From: Roseovarius sp. ZX-A-9
GTDB taxonomy: Bacteria > Pseudomonadota > Alphaproteobacteria > Rhodobacterales > Rhodobacteraceae
DNA: 64,000 nt
Direction: 5' to 3'
Assembly: GCF_028369135.1 (NCBI RefSeq)
Contig: NZ_JAPWHW010000008.1
Coordinates: 1 to 64,000, forward strand
The notes beneath the pieces were generated by a model that was not told where the DNA came from, searched no databases, and was given only the letters and a program-made list of their open reading frames with translations. How positions within the stretch are numbered: position 1 is the first letter of the stretch; every line of letters begins with the position of its first letter. Position numbers and translations under genes: made by a program. Of this stretch, positions 35,413-45,206 are shown piece after piece.

Positions 35413-36549
35413 TCAGACCTCTGCCATCCGGGCCGATACCCAGTTGTGGAAATCGTGGATCGCGAATTCCTGCGGCATCAGGCGCGCCGCCTGAAATTTC
35501 ATGCAGCGCAGCCCGCGCTGGTTGATCTCGCAGGCGGCGCTGTCCTGCATCAGCACGGTGGTGGCAAAGCCGGTCACGGCCTCCAGGTCGAAATCGGCGC
35601 GCGCCAGCGTGGCGGGCGGAAACAGCCATTCGGCACGCAATCGCGTCTGCTCTGGCCCCAGAGGGGTCAGCGACACGGTGCGCACATAATCGACATGCGC
35701 CACGATATACATCGTGGGGTATAGCGTAACGAAAGTGTGGCCACGCTCGCGTTCTTCTTCAGTCAGGTTGGAAAATTCCGGACCACAAGGCGCGCCGGTC
35801 TGCGTCCAGCTGCGCGCACCGGATTTCAGCGCCGGTTGCGCCCCGCCCCCGGCGGCGACGCGTGCGCGTTCCTCTGCAGACATGATGCCCTGCCGGTAGA
35901 CCGGCACCAGATCGCTCAGTTCCGGGTGGACGCCGGGACAGTGCAGGCATTCATTGTAGTTCTCCCAGAACACCTTCCAGTTACAGGCCATGTGCTTTTC
36001 CAGAACATGACCGACGGCCAGATCCTCCATCGGCCAGTTGTCGAGCACGTCCAGCCCCATGTCCGGGGCGAATTCCGGCGGGGCGTCGGCAAGGCAGATG
36101 TAAACGAACCCGTTCCACTGTTTCAGATGCACCGGGAACAGCCCGTGCGCGGCGCGCTCAAAATCCGCCGTCGGCGTGGCATAGCCGGTCGAGACCAGCC
36201 GCCCCGCCGTGTCATAGGCCCATGCGTGATAGGGGCATTTGATCAGCTTGCCGTTAAAGCTCTCCTGCTCGGCCTGACAGAGCGCCGCACCCCGGTGGCG
36301 ACAGGTATTGTGAAACGCGCGCAGCGCGCCGTCCGCGTCGCGCAGCAGAAGGATGCTCTGGCCCGCGACTTCGATTCGACGCAATGTGTTTTCGGGCTGC
36401 TGGTCGTGACGACCCGCATAGACCCATTGCCGCGCCCAGATCGCAGCACTTTCGCGCGCATGCCAGTCCGCATCATAATAGGCTCGCGCGGGCAGCCCTT
36501 CGGGGCAGTGATCCAGCAAGGGCGAGTCCGGGGTCAGGTCGGCGTTCAT
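35413..36549 (-). CDS. Rieske-type mononuclear iron oxygenase, alpha subunit
   Basis: A 378-residue oxygenase. The Rieske 2Fe-2S ligands are CRHRGAALC at the first pair and KCPYHAW at the second. The catalytic-domain mononuclear iron motif is ENYNECLHCPGVHPEL. The family includes GbcA (glycine betaine demethylase) and stachydrine demethylase, so an N-demethylating monooxygenase fits the methylamine genes to the left, but ring hydroxylation cannot be excluded. ATG 36549 has a perfect AAGGAGG ribosome site. No ferredoxin or reductase gene is adjacent, so its electron donor must be encoded elsewhere. Confidence 0.86.
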   Translation of the reverse strand: MNADLTPDSPLLDHCPEGLPARAYYDADWHARESAAIWARQWVYAGRHDQQPENTLRRIEVAGQSILLLRDADGALRAFHNTCRHRGAALCQAEQESFNGKLIKCPYHAWAYDTAGRLVSTGYATPTADFERAAHGLFPVHLKQWNGFVYICLADAPPEFAPDMGLDVLDNWPMEDLAVGHVLEKHMACNWKVFWENYNECLHCPGVHPELSDLVPVYRQGIMSAEERARVAAGGGAQPALKSGARSWTQTGAPCGPEFSNLTEEERERGHTFVTLYPTMYIVAHVDYVRTVSLTPLGPEQTRLRAEWLFPPATLARADFDLEAVTGFATTVLMQDSAACEINQRGLRCMKFQAARLMPQEFAIHDFHNWVSARMAEV

Positions 36550-36818
36550 CTGGCCTCCTTGGGCGACTGCCCGCGGGTCTGCACCGCGCTGTGGCGCAGA
36601 TCGGGCACGGCAGAATGCTAAACCGGCACCCGGCATCTTACCAAGTCAAATTCGCAGGCGCAGGTGCGCTGCCCGGGTGAATTTGCCATTGCGCTTGAAG
36701 CCCAGCTTGGGCAAGCATCCTGCCGGGGGATGCCAGCGCCACACTGCCCAAATTTGCGCCGATTTCACGACGCGCAGACCATAATGCGCGAAAATATCTG
36801 GCTTTTGCCCCAAAATAA

Positions 36819-36847
36819 TTTACCGTTTGGTAAAAATAATACCAAAC
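36819..36847. promoter_or_regulatory. Palindromic operator before the BMP-type ABC operon
   Basis: GTTTGGTA (36825-36832) and TACCAAAC (36840-36847) are perfect reverse complements with a 7-base A/T spacer. A second overlapping palindrome TTTACC (36819-36824) / GGTAAA (36829-36834) shares the middle half-site. The element ends 15 bases before the start codon, so a bound protein would block transcription initiation or early elongation. The regulator is not encoded next to it. Confidence 0.65.
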
Positions 36848-36861
36848 AGCGGAGAGGATAC

Positions 36862-37896
36862 ATGATGACCCAGCCCAAGACACAGCCAGGCAGCCTGACA
36901 CGGCGGCACTTTCTGACCACGGCGGCCGGTGCGGCACTGGCCACGGCAGCGACGCTCAGCCCCGGCCGGGTGATGGCGATGGACCCGATCAAGACCGCAG
37001 GCATCTATACCGTCCCTGTGGAACAGCAATGGGTCAGCCGCATCCACAAGGCCGCGCTGACCGCGCAGGAACGCGGTGATATCGAGTACACTTTCTCGGA
37101 AAATGTCAGCAACACCGACTATGCCCGCGTCATGCGTGAATATGCCGAGAGCGGCTATAAATTGATTATCGGTGAGATTTTCGCTGTCGAGGCGGAAGCG
37201 CGCGAAGTGGCCGCAGAATACCCCGAAATCGCCTTCATGATGGGGTCGAGCTTCAAGCATGACGATGCGCTGCCGAACCTTGCGGTGTTTGACAATTATA
37301 TTCAGGATGCCTCGTATCTCAGCGGTATCGTCGCTGGTGCCATGACCAAGACCGGCAGCATCGGCATGGTCGGCGGCTTCCCGATCCCCGAGGTGAACCG
37401 GCTGATGCATGCCTTCATGGCAGGCGTCAAGGAAACCCGCCCCGACGCGAAGTTCCAGGTCAGCTTCATCGGCTCGTGGTTCGATCCGCCCAAGGCCAAG
37501 GAAACAGCGTTCGCGATGATCGAGGGCGGCGCGGATCTGCTCTATGCCGAACGCTTCGGCGTGTCGGACGCGGCGCAGGAAAAAGGCGTGCTGGCCATCG
37601 GCAACGTGATCGACACCCAGTCCGACTATCCCGAAACTGTCGTCGCCTCGGCGCTCTGGCATTTTGAGCCGACGCTGGACCACGCTATCGAAGAAGTCAG
37701 GAACGGCACATTCAAGGCGGCGGATTACGGCGTCTACTCCTTCATGAAGGCGGGTGGCTGTTCGCTCGCCCCGCTGGGAACGTTCGAGGGCAAGGTTCCG
37801 CAAGCGGCGCTTGATCTGGTCGAGACGCGCAAGGCCGAGATCATGTCGGGTGCCTTTGTCACCAAGATCGACGATTCCGAACCGAAGTCGATGTAA
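36862..37896 (+). CDS. BMP-family ABC transporter substrate-binding protein, Tat-exported
   Basis: A 343-344-residue periplasmic binding protein of the basic-membrane-protein (Bmp/Med) family, which usually binds purine nucleosides or related compounds. The N-terminus has a twin-arginine signal (LTRRHFLTTAAG) with cleavage expected after GRVMA, near residue 38. The core has GSIGMVGGFPIPEVNRLMHAF and GADLLYAERFG stretches. Adjacent ATGs at 36862 and 36865 are both possible, and GGAGAGG upstream favours the second slightly. It leads an operon with a two-domain ATPase, two permeases and an amidohydrolase. Confidence 0.9.
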   Translation: MMTQPKTQPGSLTRRHFLTTAAGAALATAATLSPGRVMAMDPIKTAGIYTVPVEQQWVSRIHKAALTAQERGDIEYTFSENVSNTDYARVMREYAESGYKLIIGEIFAVEAEAREVAAEYPEIAFMMGSSFKHDDALPNLAVFDNYIQDASYLSGIVAGAMTKTGSIGMVGGFPIPEVNRLMHAFMAGVKETRPDAKFQVSFIGSWFDPPKAKETAFAMIEGGADLLYAERFGVSDAAQEKGVLAIGNVIDTQSDYPETVVASALWHFEPTLDHAIEEVRNGTFKAADYGVYSFMKAGGCSLAPLGTFEGKVPQAALDLVETRKAEIMSGAFVTKIDDSEPKSM

Positions 37897-39444
37897 ATGA
37901 GTGCCAAGACCGAGGCGCAGGTTGTCCTGCGCCTCAATTCCATCACCAAGACATTCGGCGCGCTCACCGCGAATGATGCCGTCAGCCTCAGCCTGCACAA
38001 GGGCGAGGTGATCGCCCTGCTGGGGGAAAACGGCGCTGGCAAGACGACGCTGATGAACATCCTGTTTGGCCAGTACACGGCCGATTCAGGCACCGTGGAG
38101 GTCATGGGGCGCGCCCTGCCCCCGGGCAATCCGCGCGCCGCACTCGATGCAGGCGTGGGCATGGTGCATCAGCATTTCACGCTGGCCGAAGGCATGACCG
38201 TGCTGGAAAACGTGACCCTCGGCACACGATCGCTATGGTCGCTGGGCATGGACCGCGCCGCGGCCCGGGCGCGCATTGCGCAGCTGGCAGCGGATTTCCG
38301 GCTGAGCGTCGATCCCGATGCCCGTGTCGGTGCGCTGACAGTGGGTGAACGTCAGCGGGTCGAGATCCTCAAGGCGCTCTACCGCGACGCGCGCATCCTG
38401 ATTTTGGACGAGCCGACGGCGGTTCTGACCCCGCAGGAAACAGACGACCTGTTCGAGACCTTGCGCAAGGCGGTCGCGCTCGGCCTGTCGATCGTCTTTA
38501 TCTCGCACAAGCTGCACGAGGTCATGGCGATCTCGGACCGGGTGCTGATCCTGCGCCACGGCAAGCTGGTGCATGAGGGCCGCACCAGCGATACCGACCG
38601 GCACGATCTGGCCGCGCGCATGGTCGGGGCCGAGGTTGCCGCGCCCAAGGTTGCCAAGGGCGTCCCCGGCCCCGCGCTGCTGCAACTGGGGGCAGTGTCC
38701 ACCCCTGACGAGGGCAATGCGCCCGGCCTGAAATCCCTGACGCTCGATCTGCGCGCGGGCCAGATCACCGGGCTTGCCGGTGTGTCGGGCAACGGTCAGG
38801 CCGCTCTGGCGGGGTTGATCGGCGGGCTGCGCAGCCCGGCCTCGGGCACGCTGATGCTGAACGGCGAGACGCTGCCGCACTGGTCGCCGCGTATGGCAGT
38901 GCATCACGGCATTGCGCGCATTCCCGAGGACCGCCACAAGACCGGCACGATCGCAGATTTCGACCTGACGGAAAACGCCATTCTTGAGTGCTACACCGAT
39001 GCGCCCTATTCCACGCGCGGCTGGATGCACTGGCACCGCGCGACCGAGTTCACTCAGGAGATTATCAAGACCTATGATGTCCGCTGCCCCGGTCCCACGA
39101 CACGTATCCGCTTGCTGTCGGGGGGCAACATGCAAAAGCTGATCCTCGGGCGTGTTCTGGAGGCCAGTCCGCGCATCATTCTGGCCAATCAGCCGGTGCG
39201 CGGCCTTGATATCGGTGCGGTCAACTATGTGCACGAACGCTTGCTGGAGGCGCGCGACGGTGGTGCAGCGGTCTTGCTGATCTCCGAAGACCTGGATGAA
39301 ATCATGGCATTATCAGACGTCATTCACGTGATTTCCGAAGGCCGCCTGTCGCCGGCCTTTGCCCGTGGCAGCATGACGCCGGCAGAATTGGGCATATGGA
39401 TGGCCGGCCACGGCTTTGAGGCGGAGCACGCCCATGCGTCTTGA
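37897..39444 (+). CDS. ABC transporter ATP-binding protein, two nucleotide-binding domains
   Basis: A 515-residue fused ATPase of the RbsA/YufO type. Domain 1 (about 10-240) has Walker A LLGENGAGKTTLMN, signature LTVGERQRVEILKAL and Walker B ILILDEPTAVLTP. Domain 2 (about 260-505) has a degenerate Walker A VSGNGQAAL and signature LSGGNMQKLILGRVL, as is usual for this family. The ATG directly follows the upstream stop codon. It overlaps the first permease gene by 11 bases. It powers uptake of the BMP-protein ligand. Confidence 0.93.
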   Translation: MSAKTEAQVVLRLNSITKTFGALTANDAVSLSLHKGEVIALLGENGAGKTTLMNILFGQYTADSGTVEVMGRALPPGNPRAALDAGVGMVHQHFTLAEGMTVLENVTLGTRSLWSLGMDRAAARARIAQLAADFRLSVDPDARVGALTVGERQRVEILKALYRDARILILDEPTAVLTPQETDDLFETLRKAVALGLSIVFISHKLHEVMAISDRVLILRHGKLVHEGRTSDTDRHDLAARMVGAEVAAPKVAKGVPGPALLQLGAVSTPDEGNAPGLKSLTLDLRAGQITGLAGVSGNGQAALAGLIGGLRSPASGTLMLNGETLPHWSPRMAVHHGIARIPEDRHKTGTIADFDLTENAILECYTDAPYSTRGWMHWHRATEFTQEIIKTYDVRCPGPTTRIRLLSGGNMQKLILGRVLEASPRIILANQPVRGLDIGAVNYVHERLLEARDGGAAVLLISEDLDEIMALSDVIHVISEGRLSPAFARGSMTPAELGIWMAGHGFEAEHAHAS

Positions 39445-40483
39445 ACCCATCGCCAATCCGTCGCTTGCCCGCACGCTCACCCCGCCCGCGCTGGCCATCG
39501 CGGCTACTGTCGTGGTCGCCTCGCTTCTGGCGATGGTCGCCGGTGCCAATCCGTTCGGCGTGCTGGGGCTGATCCTCAAGGGCGCGGCAGGCAGCAAGTT
39601 CGCGCTGCTGGAGACGCTGAACCGCGCGACGCCGCTGATCTTTACCGGCCTCGCCGTCGCGGTCGCCTTCCGCGCGCGCTTGTGGAACATCGGGGCCGAG
39701 GCACAGCTATATGCGGGCGCGCTGGTCGTTGCGGTGCTGGGCACCGGCATGTTGCCCTGGCCATCGGGGCTGTTGCTGCCCACGCTTGTGATCCTCGCCA
39801 TGATCGCGGGCGCGCTGGTGCTGCTCGTCCCGGCCTTGCTCAAGGTCCGCTTCGGTGTTGATGAAGTGGTCACGACCTTGCTGTTCAATTTCATCTTCCT
39901 GCTGTTCGTGTCGATGCTGCTGGAAGGCGCGCTCAAGGACCCGATGGGCATGGGCTGGCCCAAATCCGCCCGCCTGATCCCCGAGGCGCGCCTCCCCCGG
40001 ATTTTTGACGGGCTCCGCCTGCATTGGGGGTTTGGTCTGGCGCTCATCTCTGCTGTGGTCGTCTGGATCATCCAGGCCCGCACCACGCTGGGCTACGAGA
40101 TGCGCGCCGTGGGACTGAACCGCGACGCGGCCAATTTCGCGGGCATCCCGGTCAACCGGGTGCTGATCAAGACCGCGCTGCTGTCCGGTGGCCTTGCCGC
40201 GCTGGCAGGTTTCTCCGAAGTTGCGGGCCTCAAGGGGTCGCTCACGCTCGATCTCAGCCCCGGCTTTGGTTACACCGGCATCATCGTGGCGATGCTGGCG
40301 CTGCTCAATCCGCTGGCCGTGGTTGCCGCGGCCCTGTTCGTCGCGGGTATCTTTGTCGGCGCCGACAGCATGAGCCGCGCAGTGGGCGTGCCGACCTATC
40401 TGGCGGATATCATGCTGGCCACCGCGCTTCTGCTGATGGTGCTGGCGATCCTGCTGACCCGGTTCCGCGTGGTGAGGGAGTAA
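39434..40483 (+). CDS. ABC transporter permease (first, BPD_transp_2 type)
   Basis: A 349-residue inner-membrane protein with about nine hydrophobic helices and the NATPLIFTGLAVAVAFRARLWNIG-like region (here starting NRATPLIFTG near residue 64) that defines nucleoside/BMP-type permeases. LGYEMRAVGLNRDAANFAGIP is the coupling loop. ATG 39434 is used. An upstream in-frame start at 39416 would lie deeper inside the ATPase gene. It pairs with the permease at 40487. Confidence 0.91.
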   Translation: MRLEPIANPSLARTLTPPALAIAATVVVASLLAMVAGANPFGVLGLILKGAAGSKFALLETLNRATPLIFTGLAVAVAFRARLWNIGAEAQLYAGALVVAVLGTGMLPWPSGLLLPTLVILAMIAGALVLLVPALLKVRFGVDEVVTTLLFNFIFLLFVSMLLEGALKDPMGMGWPKSARLIPEARLPRIFDGLRLHWGFGLALISAVVVWIIQARTTLGYEMRAVGLNRDAANFAGIPVNRVLIKTALLSGGLAALAGFSEVAGLKGSLTLDLSPGFGYTGIIVAMLALLNPLAVVAAALFVAGIFVGADSMSRAVGVPTYLADIMLATALLLMVLAILLTRFRVVRE

Positions 40484-40486
40484 CCG

Positions 40487-41431
40487 ATGGACCTGTTCGA
40501 TATCCTCCTCTCCGCCAGTTTCTGGACCGCCGCGATCCGCATCGCCTCGCCGCTGATCTTTGCCACGCTGGGCGAATTGATCTGCGAGCGCGCGGGCATT
40601 CTGAACCTCGGCATCGAGGGGATCATGGTCGCGGGCGCCTTTGCGGGCTGGATGGCGGTCTATTCGGGCGTTGACCTGTGGACCGGCGTTGCTGTCGCCT
40701 TTGTCGTTGGCGCTGCCTTCGGTCTGGTGCATGGCCTTCTGACCGTGCCCTTTGGCCTGTCGCAGCATGTGGTGGGCCTTGGCGTCACGTTGCTGGCCAC
40801 GTCTCTGACCTATTACGCCTACCGCCTGGCCCTGCCCGAAGTCACCAGCCCGCCCAAGATCGAGGCGTTCCAACCCTACGAGGTGCCATTGTTGTCGGAC
40901 ATTCCGCTGATTGGTCCGGCACTCTTTGCGCAGACGCCGCTGACCTATCTCGCCTTCGCGCTGGTCGTTATTGTCTCGCTGGTGCTCTATCGCACGCCGC
41001 TGGGACTGGCGCTGCGCGCGGCCGGAGAAAACCCGGCGGCGGTGGCGGCGCAGGGGCTGTCGGTCACCGGGTTGCGCGTCGGCGCGGTCGTTGTCGGCAG
41101 CGGGCTGATGGCGGTGGGTGGTGCATTCCTGACCATGTCCGCCTTTGACAGCTTCTTCTTCGAGATGGTCAACGGGCGCGGCTGGATCTGCATCGCGCTG
41201 GTGGTCTTTGGCGCGTGGCGTCCGGGCAAGGCGCTCTTGGGCGCGATCCTCTTTGCCGCCTTCGACGCATTGCAAATCCGCATCCAGCAAACGCCGATGG
41301 GGGCCAACGTGCCCTACCAGGTGTTCCTGATGATGCCCTATTTCCTCAGCATTCTGGCATTGATTGTCATGTCGCGCCGCGCCGAAGTGCCCGCCGCCCT
41401 GATGGTGCCATTCAACAAGGGAGAACGTTGA
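40487..41431 (+). CDS. ABC transporter permease (second, BPD_transp_2 type)
   Basis: A 314-residue membrane protein homologous to the second permease of BMP importers. The N-terminal ASPLIFATLGELICERAGILNLGIEG region is characteristic (it begins near residue 22), and LGLALRAAGENPAAVAAQG is the coupling loop. It starts three bases after the first permease. Its TGA overlaps the amidohydrolase ATG (TGATG), so transporter and enzyme are translationally coupled. Confidence 0.91.
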   Translation: MDLFDILLSASFWTAAIRIASPLIFATLGELICERAGILNLGIEGIMVAGAFAGWMAVYSGVDLWTGVAVAFVVGAAFGLVHGLLTVPFGLSQHVVGLGVTLLATSLTYYAYRLALPEVTSPPKIEAFQPYEVPLLSDIPLIGPALFAQTPLTYLAFALVVIVSLVLYRTPLGLALRAAGENPAAVAAQGLSVTGLRVGAVVVGSGLMAVGGAFLTMSAFDSFFFEMVNGRGWICIALVVFGAWRPGKALLGAILFAAFDALQIRIQQTPMGANVPYQVFLMMPYFLSILALIVMSRRAEVPAALMVPFNKGER

Positions 41432-42705
41432 TGTTCGATCTTATCGTCAAGGGCGGCACGCTGCCCGATGGCCGCGTCACCGACATTGGTATTCGTGGCG
41501 GCAAAATCACCGCGATTGAAACGCTTGAGGCGCAGGCGGGCGAAGTCATCGACGCCACCGGCGATCTGGTCGCGCCGCCGTTTGTCGATCCGCATTTTCA
41601 CCTTGATGCCACGCTCAGCTACGGCAAGCCGCGCATCAATGCCTCGGGCACGTTGCTGGAGGGGATCGGCCTGTGGGGCGAGTTGAAACAGATCGTTACC
41701 CAAGAGGAAATGGTCGCCCGCGCGTTGGAGTATTGCGACTGGGCAGCGTCATTGGGCCTGCTGGCAATCCGCAGCCATGTGGACACCTGCGATGACACGC
41801 TCAAGGGCGTCGAGGCGATGCTGGAAGTGCGCGAAAAGGTCAAGAATTACATCGACCTGCAACTGGTCGCCTTCCCGCAGGACGGGCTGTATCGCGACCC
41901 GACGGCGCATGCCAACACGCTGCGCGCGCTCGACATGGGCGTGGATGTCGTCGGCGGCATTCCGCATTTCGAGCGGACCATGGCGGATGGCGCGGCCTCG
42001 GTGCGCGAGCTGTGCCAGATCGCAGCGGACAGGGGCCTGATGGTCGACCTGCACTGCGATGAGAGCGACGATCCGCATTCGCGCCATATCGAGACGCTGG
42101 CGCAAGAGACCCACCGCCACGGCCTTAGCGGCCGGGTTGCGGGCAGCCATCTGACGTCGATGCATTCGATGGACAATTACTATGTGTCCAAACTCTTGCC
42201 ACTGATCGCCGAGGCGGGCGTGGCCGCGATCCCCAATCCGCTGATCAACATCATGCTACAGGGCCGCCACGACACCTTTCCCAAACGCCGTGGTCTCACG
42301 CGGGTGAAGGAGATGCAGGCGCATGGCATCACCGTCGGCTGGGGACAGGATTGCGTGCGCGATCCGTGGTATTCGCTGGGCACCGGCGACATGCTGGACG
42401 TGGCCTTCATGGGCCTGCACGTGGCCCAGATGAGCAGCCCCGACGAGATGGCGCGCTGTTTCGACATGGTGACCAACCAGAATGCCAAGATCATGGGGCT
42501 GGAGGGCTACGGCCTGCATGTGGGCGCGCAAGCCTCGCTTGTCGTGCTGGATGCGGGCGACCCGATCGAGGCGCTGCGTCTGCGCGCGGCCCGGCTCTGC
42601 GTGATATCCAAGGGCCGCGTGATCAGTCGCGCGCCCCGCATGGATGCCGCGCTGTCGATTCCGGGACGCCCCGCAAGTGTACGGCGGCGGCACAAGGTCG
42701 ATTGA
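41431..42705 (+). CDS. Cytosine-deaminase-like amidohydrolase
   Basis: A 424-residue member of the amidohydrolase superfamily, closest by motif to CodA-type cytosine deaminases. The metal site is visible as VDPHFHLDATLS near residue 55, HCDESDDPHSRH near 207, GSHLTSMHSM near 238 and a late Asp in GWGQDCVRDPWYS near 309. It would deaminate cytosine, isocytosine-like or related heterocycles. Translational coupling to the BMP importer suggests the importer delivers its substrate. The exact base is not decidable. Confidence 0.86.
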   Translation: MFDLIVKGGTLPDGRVTDIGIRGGKITAIETLEAQAGEVIDATGDLVAPPFVDPHFHLDATLSYGKPRINASGTLLEGIGLWGELKQIVTQEEMVARALEYCDWAASLGLLAIRSHVDTCDDTLKGVEAMLEVREKVKNYIDLQLVAFPQDGLYRDPTAHANTLRALDMGVDVVGGIPHFERTMADGAASVRELCQIAADRGLMVDLHCDESDDPHSRHIETLAQETHRHGLSGRVAGSHLTSMHSMDNYYVSKLLPLIAEAGVAAIPNPLINIMLQGRHDTFPKRRGLTRVKEMQAHGITVGWGQDCVRDPWYSLGTGDMLDVAFMGLHVAQMSSPDEMARCFDMVTNQNAKIMGLEGYGLHVGAQASLVVLDAGDPIEALRLRAARLCVISKGRVISRAPRMDAALSIPGRPASVRRRHKVD

Positions 42706-42849
42706 CCCCCGGACTCTGCTCCGCTCACGTGTCGGAACTGCGGAGCGTTTGAACCCAAATTCGTCGTTTCTGATCGAGTCATTCGCTGCCGGACCGCTAT
42801 AAGCACGACAATGACCACTCCGGTCAGTCACTTGCCAAAGGCGTGCGCG

Positions 42850-44223
42850 ATGTTTCTCTCTGTATTCGACATGTTCAAGGTTGGCGTCGGCCCGTCTTCG
42901 TCGCACACAATGGGGCCGATGGTGGCCGCCGCGCGGTTCCTCGACAAGATGCGTGCGGCGCCCTTTGCCTGCGCGGGCGTACATGGCACGCTGCATGGCA
43001 GCCTGGCCTTTACCGGCGTCGGCCACGCCACTGACCGCGCCACCATCCTCGGGCTGGCAGGGTTCCTGCCGGAAACCTATGACCACGAGAAGGCCGAGGC
43101 CACGCTGGAGGAGATCCGCGCCACCCATACCGTTTCGCCCCCCGGGCTTCCGGTTCTGGCATTCAATCCCAAAGAAGATCTGGTCTTTGATTTCGGCCCC
43201 AACCTGCCGGGCCACGCCAACGGCATGATCCTGCGCGCCACGGACAGCCAGGGCGACGTGATCCTGCAAGAGACTTATTATTCCATCGGTGGCGGCTTCG
43301 TGATGACCGAGGCCGAGCTGGCCGCGGGCCGCAATACCGACGAGGGCGATCCGGTCCCCTACCCGTTCAAAACCGCCGCGGAAATGCTCGACATGGCCGA
43401 ACGTTCCGGCAAGACCATCGCCGAGATGAAGCGCGCGAACGAGATTTCGCGCAATGGTCAGGTCCATCTGACCAGTGGCGTGAAACGCATCTGGCAGGTG
43501 ATGAACGACTGTATCGAGCGCGGCATGACCACGGATGGCATCCTGCCCGGCGGGCTGAATGTGAAACGCCGCGCCAAGGGCATCCACGATGCACTGGTCG
43601 CCGAGCGCGGTACCAACCTGAACGCGCCGCACAAGATCAACGACTGGATGAGCGTCTATGCCATGGCCGTGAACGAAGAAAACGCCGCTGGCGGACAGGT
43701 CGTCACCGCCCCCACCAATGGTGCGGCTGGCGTGGTGCCTGCGGTGATCCGTTACTGGCTCGATCACGTGCCCGGCGCGAACGAGGCACAGGTCGAGGAT
43801 TTTCTGCTGACCGCCGCCGCCATCGGCGGGCTGGTCAAGTGGAACGCATCGATTTCCGGCGCCGAAGCAGGCTGTCAGGCCGAAGTGGGCAGTGCCGCCG
43901 CGATGGGCGCTGCGGGCCTTGCCGCAGTGCTTGGCGGGACGCCCACGCAGATCGAGAACGCCGCCGAGATCGCGCTGGAGCATCACCTCGGCATGACTTG
44001 CGACCCGGTCAAGGGGCTGGTGCAGGTGCCCTGCATCGAGCGCAACGGGCTTGGCGCGATCAAGGCGGTGAGCGCCGCATCGCTCGCCCTGCGCGGTGAT
44101 GGCACGCATCTGGTGCCGCTTGACGCCTGTATCGAAACGATGCGCCAGACCGGCGTGGACATGAGCGAGAAATACAAGGAGACGTCGCTCGGTGGCCTAG
44201 CGGTCAACGTCCCGAACTGCTGA
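42850..44223 (+). CDS. sdaA: L-serine dehydratase (single-chain, iron-sulfur)
   Basis: A 457-residue enzyme that converts L-serine to pyruvate and ammonia using a 4Fe-4S cluster. The N-terminal beta domain contains [12 protein letters not shown]. The alpha domain contains [14 protein letters not shown], the Cys-containing [15 protein letters not shown] and [20 protein letters not shown]. Together these give the cluster cysteines. The start at 42850 ([12 protein letters not shown]) matches the family. The upstream ATG at 42811 would add 13 residues. It overlaps the DMT transporter gene by one codon. Confidence 0.94.
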   Translation: MFLSVFDMFKVGVGPSSSHTMGPMVAAARFLDKMRAAPFACAGVHGTLHGSLAFTGVGHATDRATILGLAGFLPETYDHEKAEATLEEIRATHTVSPPGLPVLAFNPKEDLVFDFGPNLPGHANGMILRATDSQGDVILQETYYSIGGGFVMTEAELAAGRNTDEGDPVPYPFKTAAEMLDMAERSGKTIAEMKRANEISRNGQVHLTSGVKRIWQVMNDCIERGMTTDGILPGGLNVKRRAKGIHDALVAERGTNLNAPHKINDWMSVYAMAVNEENAAGGQVVTAPTNGAAGVVPAVIRYWLDHVPGANEAQVEDFLLTAAAIGGLVKWNASISGAEAGCQAEVGSAAAMGAAGLAAVLGGTPTQIENAAEIALEHHLGMTCDPVKGLVQVPCIERNGLGAIKAVSAASLALRGDGTHLVPLDACIETMRQTGVDMSEKYKETSLGGLAVNVPNC

Positions 44224-45140
44224 TGCCTACGCGGGAACGGCCCGGGCTGGGCATTGCGCTGATGGTCGGTTTCGCGGTGCTGGCACCGGGGATGGACAGT
44301 TTCGCCAAACTGATCGGCGATACCATCGCCGTGGCGCAGGTCGCCACGTTACGCTTTGTCATGCAGGCCGCCTTGCTGTTGCCGCTGGCCGCCGCGATGG
44401 GCTGGCTGCATTGGCCCGGCCGGGCCGAGACCGCGCTGCATCTGGTGCGCGCGGCTTTGATGCTGGTGGCCACCGCGCTATTCTTTCAGGCGCTTCAGGT
44501 TCTGCCGATCGCCGACGCGCTTGCCATATTCTTTATCGAGCCTTTCATCCTGACCCTGCTGGGCGGGCTGATCCTGCGCGAGCCGATCGGCCCGCGCCGC
44601 TATGTCGCCTGTACGGTCGGGTTCGCGGGCGCGCTGCTGATCATCCAGCCGTCCTTTGCCGCCTTCGGACCGGTGGCGATGCTACCGCTGGGCACGGCGC
44701 TGCTGTTCGCCTTCTACATGATCCTCACCCGGCGCATGGCGACGCGGATGCACCCGATCACGTTGCAAACTTATACCGGGCTGGCGGCGGCTTGTCTGGG
44801 GGTGCCGGTGCTGCTGGCGTTCGATGGCTCCGGTATCGCGGCGCTCGACCCGGCCTGGCCGGACAGGCAGGCGGTCTGGCTGTTGTTGGGGATGGGGATC
44901 TGCGCGACGCTCAGCCATATCTGCCTCAGCTTTGCACTAAGCTTTGCACCGGCCTCGTTGCTGGCACCGATCCAGTATCTCGAAATCGTCAGCGCCACGG
45001 TGCTGGGGCTCGTGATCTTCGGGGATTTTCCCAATGCGCTCAGCCTGATCGGGATCGCGCTGATCATCGCATCCGGCCTTTACGTGTTCGTCCGCGAACG
45101 TCAGTTGCAGTTCAAACGCCGCCCCCTGCCCGCACCATAA
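44223..45140 (+). CDS. DMT-superfamily (EamA) membrane exporter
   Basis: A 305-residue protein with about ten hydrophobic helices arranged as two EamA repeats. The second half of the first repeat reads ADALAIFFIEPFILTLLGGLIL, a typical EamA stretch. Family members export amino acids or metabolites. Coupling to serine dehydratase (TGATG overlap) makes an amino-acid-related substrate plausible but unproven. Confidence 0.86.
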   Translation: MPTRERPGLGIALMVGFAVLAPGMDSFAKLIGDTIAVAQVATLRFVMQAALLLPLAAAMGWLHWPGRAETALHLVRAALMLVATALFFQALQVLPIADALAIFFIEPFILTLLGGLILREPIGPRRYVACTVGFAGALLIIQPSFAAFGPVAMLPLGTALLFAFYMILTRRMATRMHPITLQTYTGLAAACLGVPVLLAFDGSGIAALDPAWPDRQAVWLLLGMGICATLSHICLSFALSFAPASLLAPIQYLEIVSATVLGLVIFGDFPNALSLIGIALIIASGLYVFVRERQLQFKRRPLPAP

Positions 45141-45206
45141 GGCGCGCGGTAGGATCGGGATAACTGTCGCTGCGCGGGGCCGGGCTTCAGCCCGCCACGT
45201 CGCGCC

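Noticed and set aside
39707-41290. 527-residue minus-strand frame rich in Gln/Arg/His/Asp
   Set aside because: Typical antisense shadow of hydrophobic permease genes.
42256-44109. 617-residue minus-strand frame across cytosine-deaminase-like and sdaA genes
   Set aside because: It spans two clearly real plus-strand genes and their gap. The translation has no recognisable domain.
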